From Nevskia sp035651715 (GTDB lineage: Bacteria; Pseudomonadota; Gammaproteobacteria; Nevskiales; Nevskiaceae), in NCBI GenBank assembly GCA_035651715.1, contig DASRFD010000054.1, positions 35,045-99,044 of the forward strand: a DNA stretch of 64,000 bases, read 5' to 3'. The notes beneath the pieces were generated by a model, which was not told the origin of the DNA, did not search any database, and saw only the letters and a program-made list of their open reading frames with translations. Position numbers and translations under genes: made by a program. Positions within the stretch are counted from its first letter, which is position 1; the number at the start of each line of letters is the position of its first letter. Shown here piece by piece: positions 26,248-34,670 of the stretch.

Positions 26248-26256
26248 TTGTCACAA
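26248..26256. promoter_or_regulatory. TTGTCACAA palindrome upstream of hpnI
   Basis: Identical to the motif upstream of hpnH, here in the 70-bp divergent gap between the DUF2147 gene and hpnI, 49 bp before the hpnI start. The gap is AT-rich compared with its surroundings, as expected for a promoter. Confidence 0.4.
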
Positions 26257-26305
26257 TGTCATCATTCAAGCCGTGTCAACTATTGTAAAGTTCAGCCCGG
26301 ACAAT

Positions 26306-27556
26306 ATGTCCAACCTCATGCTTCCCAGCCTCTCCATCCTGGTCGGTACCGTGCTGTGCCTGGCGGCGGCCGGCTACGCGGGTTTCGCGGTCTATGCCGT
26401 GCTGCACGGCGTGCGGCGCGCGGCGGCGATGGCGCTGCGCCAGCGCCGCGATCCGAGCCGGTTGCGGCCGGTGAGCGTGCTCAAGCCGCTGTGCGGCGCC
26501 GAGCCGCACCTGTATGACAACCTGCGCAGCTTCTTTGCTCAGGCCCACCCGAACTTCCAGCTGGTGTTCGGCGTGCGCGAGGCGAACGATCCGGCGATCG
26601 CGGTGGTGCAGCGCCTGCGCGCGGAATTTCCGGCGGTGGACGCGGCCCTGGTGATCGACCCGCGGGTGCACGGCGCCAACCTCAAGGTCAGCAACCTGAT
26701 CAACCTGCTGCCGGCGGCGCGCCACGACTGGCTGGTGCTGGCCGACAGCGACATCGGCGTCGCCCCCGATTACCTCGAGCACGTCACCGCCCCACTGGCG
26801 GAGCCGGACGTGGGGGTGGTGACCTGCCTGTATCGCGGCGTGCCGCGAGCCGGACTGTGGTCGCGGCTGGGCGCGCTGTTCATCGACGACTGGTTCGCGC
26901 CTTCGGTGCAGGTGTCCAACGCCTTCGGCTCGACCCGCTTCGCCTTCGGCTCGACCATCGCGCTGCGGCGCGAGACGCTGCAGGCGGCGGGCAGCTTCGA
27001 TTCGCTGCGCGACGTGCTGGCCGACGACTTCTGGCTGGGCGAGTTCACCCGCCAGCGCGGCCTGCGCACGGTGCTGTCACACGTGGTGGTGACCACCGAC
27101 GTCATCGAAAAGAGCCTGGCGGAGCTGTGGCGCCACGAGCTGCGCTGGCTGCGCACCACCCGCGCCGCCGAGCCGACCGGCTTCGCTTTCGTCTTCATCA
27201 CCTTCACCTTCCCGGTGCTGCTGGCCGGGCTGGCGCTGGCGCGCACCGAGCTGGCGCTGGCGCTTGCCCTGATCGGGGCTGCGGCCCGCCTTGTGTTACA
27301 TTATTTGCAACGCCAATGGAGGCTCGAACCCGCTCCGAAGCACGAATTCCTGCTGCTGCCCCTGCGTGACAGCCTGATGCTGGCCACCTGGGCGGCGGCG
27401 ATGACCGGCTCCCGCGTGCAATGGCGCGAGCAGGCCCTGGATGCCCGCCTCGATGCCCTGGTTACCGGCTCCGAGCTGCCGCCCGCGGCGCATGCCCCGG
27501 AGCGGTCGCCATCCTCCGCCGCCTCCCCCGAGAACCCGCTTCCCAATCGGACGTAA
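26306..27556 (+). CDS. hpnI: Hopanoid glycosyltransferase HpnI
   Basis: 416 aa. GT2/GT21 enzyme related to ceramide glucosyltransferases that adds N-acetylglucosamine to bacteriohopanetetrol. After an N-terminal membrane segment come PVSVLKPLCGAEPHLYDNL, the LADSDIGV donor site, the FAFGSTIAL region and HELRWLRTTR (QxxRW-like product site), then two or three C-terminal transmembrane helices. ATG at 26306 chosen; the frame is open further upstream into the divergent promoter. First gene of hpnIJKL; hpnJ follows after 9 bp. Confidence 0.92.
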   Translation: MSNLMLPSLSILVGTVLCLAAAGYAGFAVYAVLHGVRRAAAMALRQRRDPSRLRPVSVLKPLCGAEPHLYDNLRSFFAQAHPNFQLVFGVREANDPAIAVVQRLRAEFPAVDAALVIDPRVHGANLKVSNLINLLPAARHDWLVLADSDIGVAPDYLEHVTAPLAEPDVGVVTCLYRGVPRAGLWSRLGALFIDDWFAPSVQVSNAFGSTRFAFGSTIALRRETLQAAGSFDSLRDVLADDFWLGEFTRQRGLRTVLSHVVVTTDVIEKSLAELWRHELRWLRTTRAAEPTGFAFVFITFTFPVLLAGLALARTELALALALIGAAARLVLHYLQRQWRLEPAPKHEFLLLPLRDSLMLATWAAAMTGSRVQWREQALDARLDALVTGSELPPAAHAPERSPSSAASPENPLPNRT

Positions 27557-27565
27557 GTTTTGACG

Positions 27566-28999
27566 ATGACCATGAAAACCCTGTTCCTCCAAGCTCCTTC
27601 CTTCGACGGCTTCGACGGCGGCGCCGGCAGCCGCTACCAGGCCAAGCGGGAGGTCAAGTCCTTCTGGTTCCCGACCTGGCTGGCCCAGCCCGCCGCCATG
27701 GTGCCGGGCAGCCGCGTGGTCGACGCGCCAGCCGACGAGCTGACGGTGGAGCAGTCGCTGCAGATCGCCGAGCAGTATGACCTGGTGATCATGCACACCA
27801 GCACGCCGTCCTTCCCCACCGACGCCAAGTTCGGCGAGCTGCTCAAGGCGCGCAAGCCCGGCGTCCTGATCGGCATGGTCGGCGCCAAGGTCGCGGTCGA
27901 TCCGACCGGCTCGCTCAAGGCCAGCACCGCCATCGACTTCGTCGCCCGCGAGGAATTCGACTACACCTGCAAGGAAGTGGCCGAGGGCAAGCCCTTCGCC
28001 GAGATCCTGGGCCTGTCCTACAAGCTGGAGGACGGCACGGTGAAGCACAACGCGCCGCGCCCGACCATCGAGGACATGGATGCCCTGCCCTTCGTCGCGC
28101 CGGTGTACAAACGCGACCTGAAGATCGAGAACTACTTCATCGGCTACCTCAAGCACCCGTACGTGAGCTTCTATACCGGGCGCGGCTGCCGCTCCAAGTG
28201 CACCTTCTGCCTGTGGCCGCAGACCGTCGGCGGCCACCGCTACCGCGTGCGCTCGGCGCAGAACGTGATCGAGGAGGTGAAGTGGATCAAGGAGAACATG
28301 CCCGAGGTCAAGGAGATCATGTTCGACGACGACACCTTCACCGACAGCTCCAACATGGAGCGCGTGCACGAGATCGCCCGCGGCCTCGGCAAGCTGGGCG
28401 TGACTTGGTCGTGCAACGCCAAGGCCAACGTGCCCTACGAGTCGCTGAAGATCATGAAGGACAACGGCCTGCGCCTGCTGCTGGTGGGCTACGAGTCCGG
28501 CGACGACCAGATCCTGCTGAACATCAAGAAGGGCCTGCGCACCGACATCGCGCGCCGCTTCACCGAGGACTGCCGCAAGCTCGGCATCATCATCCACGGC
28601 ACCTTCATCCTCGGCCTGCCGGGCGAGACCAAGGAGACGATCCAGAAGACCATCGACTTCGCCAAGTCGATCAACCCGCACACCATCCAGGTGTCGCTGG
28701 CGGCGCCCTACCCCGGCACCACGCTGTACAAGCAGGCGGTGGACAACGGCTGGCTCAAGGAGAACGACGCGGTCAACCTGGTCAACGACAAGGGCGTGCA
28801 GCTCGCCGCGATCAGCTACCCACACCTGTCGAAGGAAGAAATCTTCCACAGCATGGAAGAGTTCTACAAGCGCTTCTATTTCCGCCCCGGCAAGATCTGG
28901 GAAATCGTGAAAGAGATGCTGGCGAGCTGGGAGATGATGAAGCGCCGCCTGCGCGAGGGCGTGGAGTTCTTCCGCTTCCTGCGCGCGCACGAAGCTTAA
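27566..28999 (+). CDS. hpnJ: Bacteriohopanetetrol cyclitol ether synthase, radical SAM protein HpnJ
   Basis: 477 aa from the ATG at 27566 (another in-frame ATG lies at 27572, a TTG at 27560). HpnJ rearranges the glucosamine unit made by HpnI/HpnK into a cyclitol ether. The N-terminal half resembles a B12-binding-type domain, then the radical-SAM cluster CRSKCTFC (Cys208, 212, 215) within FYTGRGCRSKCTFCLWPQT; FILGLPGET is the SAM-binding strand. The Trp/Phe-rich opening (REVKSFWFPTWLAQPAAMVPG) is characteristic of the family. Confidence 0.94.
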   Translation: MTMKTLFLQAPSFDGFDGGAGSRYQAKREVKSFWFPTWLAQPAAMVPGSRVVDAPADELTVEQSLQIAEQYDLVIMHTSTPSFPTDAKFGELLKARKPGVLIGMVGAKVAVDPTGSLKASTAIDFVAREEFDYTCKEVAEGKPFAEILGLSYKLEDGTVKHNAPRPTIEDMDALPFVAPVYKRDLKIENYFIGYLKHPYVSFYTGRGCRSKCTFCLWPQTVGGHRYRVRSAQNVIEEVKWIKENMPEVKEIMFDDDTFTDSSNMERVHEIARGLGKLGVTWSCNAKANVPYESLKIMKDNGLRLLLVGYESGDDQILLNIKKGLRTDIARRFTEDCRKLGIIIHGTFILGLPGETKETIQKTIDFAKSINPHTIQVSLAAPYPGTTLYKQAVDNGWLKENDAVNLVNDKGVQLAAISYPHLSKEEIFHSMEEFYKRFYFRPGKIWEIVKEMLASWEMMKRRLREGVEFFRFLRAHEA

Positions 29000-29018
29000 C
29001 CTCCGGGGTTGGGGACCA

Positions 29019-29033
29019 GGGATTCGGGAGTCG
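29019..29033. repeat. GGGATTCGGGAGTCG intergenic motif
   Basis: In the 75-bp hpnJ-hpnK gap. It resembles the GGGATTCGGGAATCG-type repeats scattered between genes in xanthomonad-like genomes. A related GGGATTCGGGATACGG is at 47666-47681, within the 3' end of rnhB. Confidence 0.3.
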
Positions 29034-29074
29034 CCAGGCCCTCAAGGGCGCGTACTGCCGTGGCCGCATCCCGC

Positions 29075-29908
29075 ATGCCGAATCCCGCGCCCCGCCCCTC
29101 GGGCCTGATCGTCACCGCCGACGACTTCGGCCTGCACCCGGCCGTCAACGCGGCGGTGGAACTGGCGCATCGCGAAGGCGTGCTCACCGCCACCAGCCTG
29201 ATGGTCGCGGCGCCGGCCGCCGCCGACGCCGTGGCGCGCGCCCGGCGCCTGCCGGGCCTGCGCGTGGGCCTGCACCTGGTGCTGGCCGACGGCGCGGCGA
29301 TGCTGCCGCGCCAGCGCATCCCGGCCCTGGTCGACGCGCAGGGCCGCTTCGGCGACAACATGGCCCGGGACGGCGTGCGCTTCTTCTTCCTGCCGCAGAT
29401 CAGGCGCCAGCTCGAGGCCGAAATCCGCGCCCAGTTCGAGGCCTACGCCGCAACCGGCCTGCCGCTGGACCATGTCAACGCCCACAAGCATTTCCACCTG
29501 CACCCGACGGTGCTGTCGCTGATCCTGCGCATCGGCCGCGAGCATGGCCTGCGCGCCGTACGCCTGCCGGCCGAGCGCGGTGCGCCGGCGCCGCTGCGGC
29601 CCTGGCTGCGCCTGCTGGCGCGGCGCCTGGACCGCGCCGGCATCGCCCACAACGACGCGGTGGTCGGCATCCGCCACAGCGGCGCGATGGACGAGAACGT
29701 GGTGCTGGACGCGCTGCGCCGGCTGCCCGGCGGCGTCACCGAGATCTACCTGCACCCGGCCACCGAGTCCGGCAGCGCCATTGCGCCGTCGATGCCGGGC
29801 TACCGCCATGCCGACGAGCTGGCCGCGCTGCTGTCGCCGCGGGTGCGCGCGGCGATGGACGGCCTCGGCATCCCGCGCGGCGGCTTCAGCGACCTGTTTC
29901 CCGCCTGA
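29075..29908 (+). CDS. hpnK: Hopanoid deacetylase HpnK (YdjC-like)
   Basis: 277 aa from the ATG at 29075; an in-frame TTG at 29009 would begin inside repeat-like sequence and is rejected. HpnK removes the acetyl group from GlcNAc-bacteriohopanetetrol. YdjC/ChbG-type metal deacetylase motifs: LIVTADDFGLHPAVN (Asp-Asp), GLHLVL, and HVNAHKHFHLHP with the metal-binding His. 75 bp after hpnJ, 9 bp before hpnL. Confidence 0.92.
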   Translation: MPNPAPRPSGLIVTADDFGLHPAVNAAVELAHREGVLTATSLMVAAPAAADAVARARRLPGLRVGLHLVLADGAAMLPRQRIPALVDAQGRFGDNMARDGVRFFFLPQIRRQLEAEIRAQFEAYAATGLPLDHVNAHKHFHLHPTVLSLILRIGREHGLRAVRLPAERGAPAPLRPWLRLLARRLDRAGIAHNDAVVGIRHSGAMDENVVLDALRRLPGGVTEIYLHPATESGSAIAPSMPGYRHADELAALLSPRVRAAMDGLGIPRGGFSDLFPA

Positions 29909-29917
29909 GGCCCGCAC

Positions 29918-30919
29918 TTGAAGCTCGCCAGCTATATCGCCGGCCTGATCGGCATCGCCATCCTCACCGTGCTGATGGTGCACCAGGGCCTGGGCGAGAT
30001 CATGCACGTGCTCGGGCAGGCCGGCTTCGGGCTGCTGTGGCTGGTGCCGTTCCATATCTTCCCGCTGCTGCTCGACGCCCAGGGCTGGCGCGTGCTGCTG
30101 TCGCCCAGCGATCCGCGCGGGCGGGTGCGCCTGCCCTTCCTGTTCTGGGTGGCGACGGTGCGCGAGGCGGTGAACCGCCTGCTGCCCACCGCCAACCTCG
30201 GCGGCGAGATCCTCGGCATCCGCCTGGTCAAGTGGCGCCTGGACAACGGCTCGGCCATCGCCGCCAGCATCATCATCGAGGTGCTGCTGACGCTGGTGAA
30301 CCAGTACATCTTCACCGCCCTGGGCATCGTGCTGCTGGTGGCGCACACCCAGGCGACCGAGCAGACCTGGACCATCCTCTCCGGCCTGGCGCTGAGCCTG
30401 CCGATGCCGATCGTGTTCGGCGCGCTGCTGCGCTACGGCAAGATCTTCGAGCGCATGGAGAAGTTCGCCGAGCGCATGCTGGGCGACCGCAGCGGCCTGG
30501 CCGGCCTGATCGACGGCTCCAGCCTCGACGCCGAGATCCGCGCCATCTACGCCCGCCACGGCCGCCTGCTGCTGGCGCTGCTGTGGCAGCTGTCCGGCTA
30601 CGTGCTCGGCGCCTTCGAGACCTGGCTGGCGCTGTACCTGCTGGGCCATCCGGTGACGGTGTGGGCCGCGCTCGCGCTGGAGGCCTCCACCCAGGCGGTG
30701 CGCCACATCATCTTCATCGTGCCGGCCGGACTGGGCATCCAGGAGGCCGGGCTGGTGCTGTTCGGCCAGATCGTCGGCATCGACAGCAATGTCGCCCTGT
30801 CGCTGTCGCTGGCCAAGCGCATGCGCGAAGTGCTGTTCGGCGTGCCTGCCCTGCTCAGCTGGCAGTTCCTCGAAGCGCGGCGCCTGCGCCGCTCGATGAG
30901 CGAAGGTCAGCCCACCTGA
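29918..30919 (+). CDS. hpnL: Hopanoid-associated integral membrane protein HpnL
   Basis: 333 aa from a TTG at 29918, supported by GAGG seven bases upstream. Polytopic membrane protein of the lysylphosphatidylglycerol synthase transmembrane (UPF0104) type: REAVNRLLPTANLGGEILGI and FIVPAGLGIQEAGLVLFGQ are the conserved loop motifs, with about seven transmembrane segments. HpnL is tied to hopanoid loci but its biochemical role is not established; transport or flipping is suspected in the literature of the family. Confidence 0.88.
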   Translation: MKLASYIAGLIGIAILTVLMVHQGLGEIMHVLGQAGFGLLWLVPFHIFPLLLDAQGWRVLLSPSDPRGRVRLPFLFWVATVREAVNRLLPTANLGGEILGIRLVKWRLDNGSAIAASIIIEVLLTLVNQYIFTALGIVLLVAHTQATEQTWTILSGLALSLPMPIVFGALLRYGKIFERMEKFAERMLGDRSGLAGLIDGSSLDAEIRAIYARHGRLLLALLWQLSGYVLGAFETWLALYLLGHPVTVWAALALEASTQAVRHIIFIVPAGLGIQEAGLVLFGQIVGIDSNVALSLSLAKRMREVLFGVPALLSWQFLEARRLRRSMSEGQPT

Positions 30920-30921
30920 CC

Positions 30922-30967
30922 CCCGGCGTCCGCCGGGCTCTTGAAATCGCCGCGGCTGCCGTAAAAT
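30922..30967 (+). promoter_or_regulatory. Hairpin after hpnL and candidate promoter of the ferritin-like gene
   Basis: CCCGGCG-TC-CGCCGGG (30922-30937) forms a short GC hairpin just after the hpnL stop. TTGAAA at 30941-30946 and TAAAAT at 30962-30967, 15 bp apart, could form a weak sigma70 promoter for the gene starting at 31001. The spacing is short, so the promoter call is tentative. Confidence 0.35.
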
Positions 30968-31000
30968 AGCGGTAAGGTCTGCACCGCTTCCGATGTCCCG

Positions 31001-31909
31001 ATGGAACTACCGATTTCCGACGCGACCGCCGTCGCCAGCGCCGACCACACCATGCGCAACTGGTCCGGCGATCCGGGCCGGATCCGCATCGGCTCGGACG
31101 AGCACAAGCGGCTGTTCTGCCGCATGCTGCTGGAGACCCACAACCCCTACAAGCCGGCCGTCATCAACTGGCCGAAGCTGGCGCCGGACGCGCTGCGCCG
31201 CGTGACCTCGCTACCGATCTGGGACATCGCCGTGCAAACGGAAGGACGCGCCTCGATCCGCGTCAAGACCTTCGCCGAGACCGTGCGGGACCCCCTGCTG
31301 CGCCAGGCGCTGGACATGGACGGCGGCGAGGAGGCGCGCCACAAGGTGGTGCTGAGCAAGCTGGTCGAGGCCTACGGCATCCAGCTCGCGCCCGAGCCCG
31401 CCTATCCCGCGCCGAAGGATGCCGAGTGGGCCTGGCTGGTGACCGGCTATTCCGAGTGCATCGACAGCTTTTTCGCCTTCGGCCTGTTCGAGGTGGCGAA
31501 GCGCTCCGGCTACTTCCCGCCCGAGCTGGTGGAGACCTTCGAGCCGGTGATGCAGGAGGAGGGGCGCCACATCCTGTTCTTCGTCAACTGGGCCGCCTGG
31601 TACCGCAAGAACCTGCCGTGGTGGCGCAAGCCCTGGTTTTTGCTCAAGGTGCTGGCGGTGTGGGGCTTCCTGGTGTGGGAGCGCATCGGCATCGCCAAGG
31701 GCATCGACGCCGACGGCAATGCCCAGGACGCCAACTTCGCCATGACCGGCAGCGGCGCGGTCGGCATCGACCTCAAGCCGCGCGAGCTGATCGACCTGTG
31801 CCTGGCCGAGAACGACCGCCGCATGGCCGGCTACGACCGGCGCCTGCTGCGGCCGCTGACAGTCCCGCGGCTGGCGAAGCTGGCCCGGCGCCTCATGCCG
31901 AAGAGCTGA
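31001..31909 (+). CDS. Ferritin-like diiron-carboxylate protein, hopanoid-locus associated, function unknown
   Basis: 302 aa. I do not recognise a named family, but the sequence shows a complete diiron-carboxylate pattern: Glu81 (QTEGRAS), Glu111xxHis114 (GGEEARHKV), Glu152 (YSECIDSF) and Glu187xxHis190 (MQEEGRHILF), i.e. E / ExxH / E / ExxH on helices as in ferritin-like oxidases, desaturases and hydroxylases. A hydrophobic stretch at about 211-232 (KPWFLLKVLAVWGFLVWERI) could be a membrane anchor. It follows hpnL by 81 bp on the same strand. A membrane-associated oxygenase or desaturase acting on hopanoids is a reasonable inference, not shown. Confidence 0.7.
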   Translation: MELPISDATAVASADHTMRNWSGDPGRIRIGSDEHKRLFCRMLLETHNPYKPAVINWPKLAPDALRRVTSLPIWDIAVQTEGRASIRVKTFAETVRDPLLRQALDMDGGEEARHKVVLSKLVEAYGIQLAPEPAYPAPKDAEWAWLVTGYSECIDSFFAFGLFEVAKRSGYFPPELVETFEPVMQEEGRHILFFVNWAAWYRKNLPWWRKPWFLLKVLAVWGFLVWERIGIAKGIDADGNAQDANFAMTGSGAVGIDLKPRELIDLCLAENDRRMAGYDRRLLRPLTVPRLAKLARRLMPKS

Positions 31910-32079
31910 CTATCAGAAGATGCTCCAAGGCGGCGACTACGGACGAGCCGATCCAGCACGGCCTGGGGCCCGCCTCGCGGTTCCGGCCATGAGACCTGCG
32001 CCACAGCGCAACGCGGCCGATACCCTTTAGAATCACCGGTATCGCGACCCTTGGGGGCCGCATGGGGAGGGGAGTCCTG

Positions 32080-33366
32080 ATGCGCCACTTGCTCGCCGCG
32101 CTTGGCTGCGCGCTGTTGTCGGTTGGCTGCTCGGCCACCGATGCGATACCGATCGTTCCGGCCAGGGAAGCGCTTTCCGTACCGGAAGGCGCCGGCAGCA
32201 AGCCGCTGCTGCTGACGCGGATCGTGGTGAAGTTGCGTCGCGGCGAGGAGATCGGCAAACAGATGGGAGGATGGCCGTGCAAGTTGCGCGGGCACCTGAC
32301 CTGGCACGGCGGGCATGCGGACATCGAGAATGAGGAATTCGTCCAGGCATTCCACGATGCCCTGACCCAGGCCAACTACGCGGTGGTCGGCGATCCCGCC
32401 GCCTTGTTCGAGGATCCCTCGGCATCGAGGGCCGAACTGAAGATCGCCGGGCTGGTTGACAAGCTGCACGTGGACGTCTGCTATCCGCACGACGGTTCGC
32501 ACGACTACGACACGGCCAAGGGCGGCGCCTATCTGCGGGTCAACTGGCAGATTTACGACGTGATACAGAAGAAGGTGGTCTATGAAGCGACCACCGACGG
32601 CGCCTACCGGGAGGACAGCAGTGGCGCTGGCGGCACCGTTGCCTACACGATCAATGCGTTCGACGAGGCGGTGCGCAATCTCCTGGCCGATCCCGGATTC
32701 CATGAGCTCGTGACGCATCCGCGAACCAGCCCGGCCGTTGCCGCCAAACGGGAAACGATCCGGCTGCGCGGCGCCACCACGCCAGCGAACGGCGTCGCCG
32801 ATGCCAGGGCGGCCGTCGTCACCGTGCTGCTGGCCGACGGTCACGGCAGCGGGTTTATCATCAGCCCGGACGGCTACGTCCTGACCAACCACCATGTGGT
32901 CGAACAGGCGCGCTTCGTCAAGGTGCGCCTCTCCTCGCACCGGGAGGTGGTGGGCGAGGTACTGCGCACCGACAGCGCACGCGACGTTGCCCTGATCAAG
33001 CTGGCGGAGTCCAACCTTCCCGCCCTGCCCTTGCGGCTGGCCACCGCCCCGGACGTCACCGAGGAGGTGTATGCCATCGGCACGCCGATCGATCCGGGAC
33101 TGGACACGACCGTGACCCGCGGCATCGTCAGCGCCTATCGCAACCTGGAGGGCTTCAAGTTCATCCAGAGCGACGTGGTGATCCATCCGGGCAACTCCGG
33201 CGGCCCCTTGCTGGACAGGTCCGGCACCGTGGTCGGCCTGACCGATTTGAAGATGTTTCCCGCCGAGGCCGACAATCTCAACTACTTCATCCCCATCGGG
33301 GACGCGCTCCAGCGCCTGGACCTGGAGGTCGAGCAGGCTCAGACGGCTTCGGGCCGCATGGAGTAG
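32080..33366 (+). CDS. Lipoprotein with C-terminal trypsin-like (S1C) serine protease domain
   Basis: 428 aa from the ATG at 32080, preceded by GGAGGGGAG at ideal spacing; an ATG at 32062 would add six residues. A lipobox (LLSVGC) follows the signal peptide. Residues about 30-225 are an uncharacterised domain with Cys residues in GGWPCKLRG and HVDVCYPHDG. The C-terminal protease domain has the triad in TNHHVVE (His), SARDVALIKL (Asp) and HPGNSGGPL (Ser). It lacks a PDZ domain, unlike DegP/DegS. Likely periplasmic-facing. Flanked by the ferritin-like gene and a convergent lipoprotein. Confidence 0.85.
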   Translation: MRHLLAALGCALLSVGCSATDAIPIVPAREALSVPEGAGSKPLLLTRIVVKLRRGEEIGKQMGGWPCKLRGHLTWHGGHADIENEEFVQAFHDALTQANYAVVGDPAALFEDPSASRAELKIAGLVDKLHVDVCYPHDGSHDYDTAKGGAYLRVNWQIYDVIQKKVVYEATTDGAYREDSSGAGGTVAYTINAFDEAVRNLLADPGFHELVTHPRTSPAVAAKRETIRLRGATTPANGVADARAAVVTVLLADGHGSGFIISPDGYVLTNHHVVEQARFVKVRLSSHREVVGEVLRTDSARDVALIKLAESNLPALPLRLATAPDVTEEVYAIGTPIDPGLDTTVTRGIVSAYRNLEGFKFIQSDVVIHPGNSGGPLLDRSGTVVGLTDLKMFPAEADNLNYFIPIGDALQRLDLEVEQAQTASGRME

Positions 33367-33372
33367 ATCGGC

Positions 33373-34047
33373 CTACCGGGTGTGTTCCGCCGGGGCGTTC
33401 CCGGTCGGCCGGATCTGGTCCCATACCTGCCCGGCGAACAGTACGCCGCCGCTGCGCACCGGCAGGCCGGCCTTCTGCAAGGCCTCGGCGGTCCAGGTGT
33501 TGCAGGTGTAGAACCCCCAGTACGTGCGGGTCGAGGCGTAGTACACGTTCTCCGGCAGCTGGCCCGGCAGGTAGGGCCGCACCGCGCCGGGCGGATCCTG
33601 CTCCAGCGAGTCCCAGACGAAGCGCTGCAGCTCGCGCAGCTGCGCGGCGGACAGGCGCAGTGGCGCCAGGTGCTCGGCGCCGTAAGCCTGCTGCGGCGTT
33701 TCCTGCAGGCCGGTGACCAGCACCACCCCGGCGCCGGGGAGCGGCGCCAGCAACGCGTGCCAGGCGTTCCTGTGGGTGGCCAGCATGTACTGGCGGTCGC
33801 CGAAGCCGAACACCAGGTAGCGCGGCGCGGCGAAATCCGCGGTGAGCGTGGACAGGCGTTCGTCGAGCCCGGCCACCGGCAGCACCAGGTCGGTATGGCG
33901 CCCGCGCCGGAGCACGTAGGCGCTGGCCGGAGGCGGCGGCGCATGGGTCGCCGCGGCCGCGCCGGTCTCCACCGGGATCGCGCTGCAGGCCGACAGTCCA
34001 GCCAGCAGCAGCGCGCAGCCCAGCCGGCGCAGCGCCTCAGTCCGCAT
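33373..34047 (-). CDS. DUF2459 family lipoprotein
   Basis: 224 aa from the ATG at 34047, with a lipoprotein signal (RLGCALLLAGLSACSAIP, lipobox LSAC). The mature part (VLRRGRHTDLVLPV, LVFGFGDRQYMLA, and YWGFYTCNTWTAEALQKAGLPV) matches DUF2459, in which a Cys-Asn-Thr-Trp segment is conserved. Its function is unknown; the Cys/His pattern hints at a papain-like (NlpC-related) fold. Overlaps the 3' end of the upstream TetR gene by 11 bp, so the two are coexpressed. Confidence 0.8.
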   Translation of the reverse strand: MRTEALRRLGCALLLAGLSACSAIPVETGAAAATHAPPPPASAYVLRRGRHTDLVLPVAGLDERLSTLTADFAAPRYLVFGFGDRQYMLATHRNAWHALLAPLPGAGVVLVTGLQETPQQAYGAEHLAPLRLSAAQLRELQRFVWDSLEQDPPGAVRPYLPGQLPENVYYASTRTYWGFYTCNTWTAEALQKAGLPVRSGGVLFAGQVWDQIRPTGNAPAEHTR

Positions 34048-34639
34048 CCAGCGCGGCCTCGCACAGCTTGAGCAGCAGCGGCGCCGCGGCCTCGGGCTGC
34101 GCCTCGCCGGCGAGGCCATCGTAGACGCCGAAGGCGGTGAGCACGTGCAGCTGGTCCACGCGGGCGTCGATCCAGGCCTGGGACCGCCGCGGGCGCAGGC
34201 GCCGCGCCAGCACGCGCAGGCCGCTGCGCCGGCGCTCGTTGCGCTCGGCCAGCACCGGCGCGAAGTCCGGATCGAGCGCGGCGATGCCGTTGAGGCGCCG
34301 CATCAGCAGCCGGTCGGTGCCGTAAAGCTGCCCCAGCACGACCAGGAAGCGGCCGAGCGCCGCCTGGGCGTCGGGCATCTGGAAGGTTTCGGCGATGCGG
34401 CCGATGCCCCCCTGCACCGCCAGCGTGTCGCACAGCGCCTCCAGCAGCCCCGCCTTGGACTGGAAGCGGTAGTACACCGTCATCCGCGCCACCCCGGCTT
34501 CTTTGGCCACCGCATCGATGGTGAAGCGGCCATAGCCGTCGGGGGCCATCAGCAGCGCGCGCGCCGCGGCCAGCACCTTGTCGCGGGTCTCGTCGCTGGT
34601 CTCCTGGCGGCGGCCAAGCTGGTACGGGCGGGGACTCAT
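34037..34639 (-). CDS. TetR family regulator
   Basis: 200 aa. Helix-turn-helix at about residues 18-66 (TRDKVLAAARALLMAPDGYG, then VARMTVYYRFQSKAGLL). C-terminal domain ends LLKLCEAALDAD, overlapping the downstream lipoprotein gene. Diverges from a small membrane-protein gene; the gap holds two TGTACA-centred palindromes that are probable operators. It may therefore control both itself with the lipoprotein and the membrane protein. Confidence 0.9.
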   Translation of the reverse strand: MSPRPYQLGRRQETSDETRDKVLAAARALLMAPDGYGRFTIDAVAKEAGVARMTVYYRFQSKAGLLEALCDTLAVQGGIGRIAETFQMPDAQAALGRFLVVLGQLYGTDRLLMRRLNGIAALDPDFAPVLAERNERRRSGLRVLARRLRPRRSQAWIDARVDQLHVLTAFGVYDGLAGEAQPEAAAPLLLKLCEAALDAD

Positions 34640-34670
34640 GCGCGGACGGGACGCTCCTGATTTATTTGTA

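Noticed and set aside
29009..29075. TTG start extending HpnK by 22 residues
   Set aside because: The added sequence is read from repeat-like intergenic DNA and does not resemble the family N-terminus.
28198..30969. Long plus-strand frame across hpnJ, hpnK and hpnL
   Set aside because: Arg/Pro/Gly-rich out-of-frame reading of three genes with clear family motifs in other frames.
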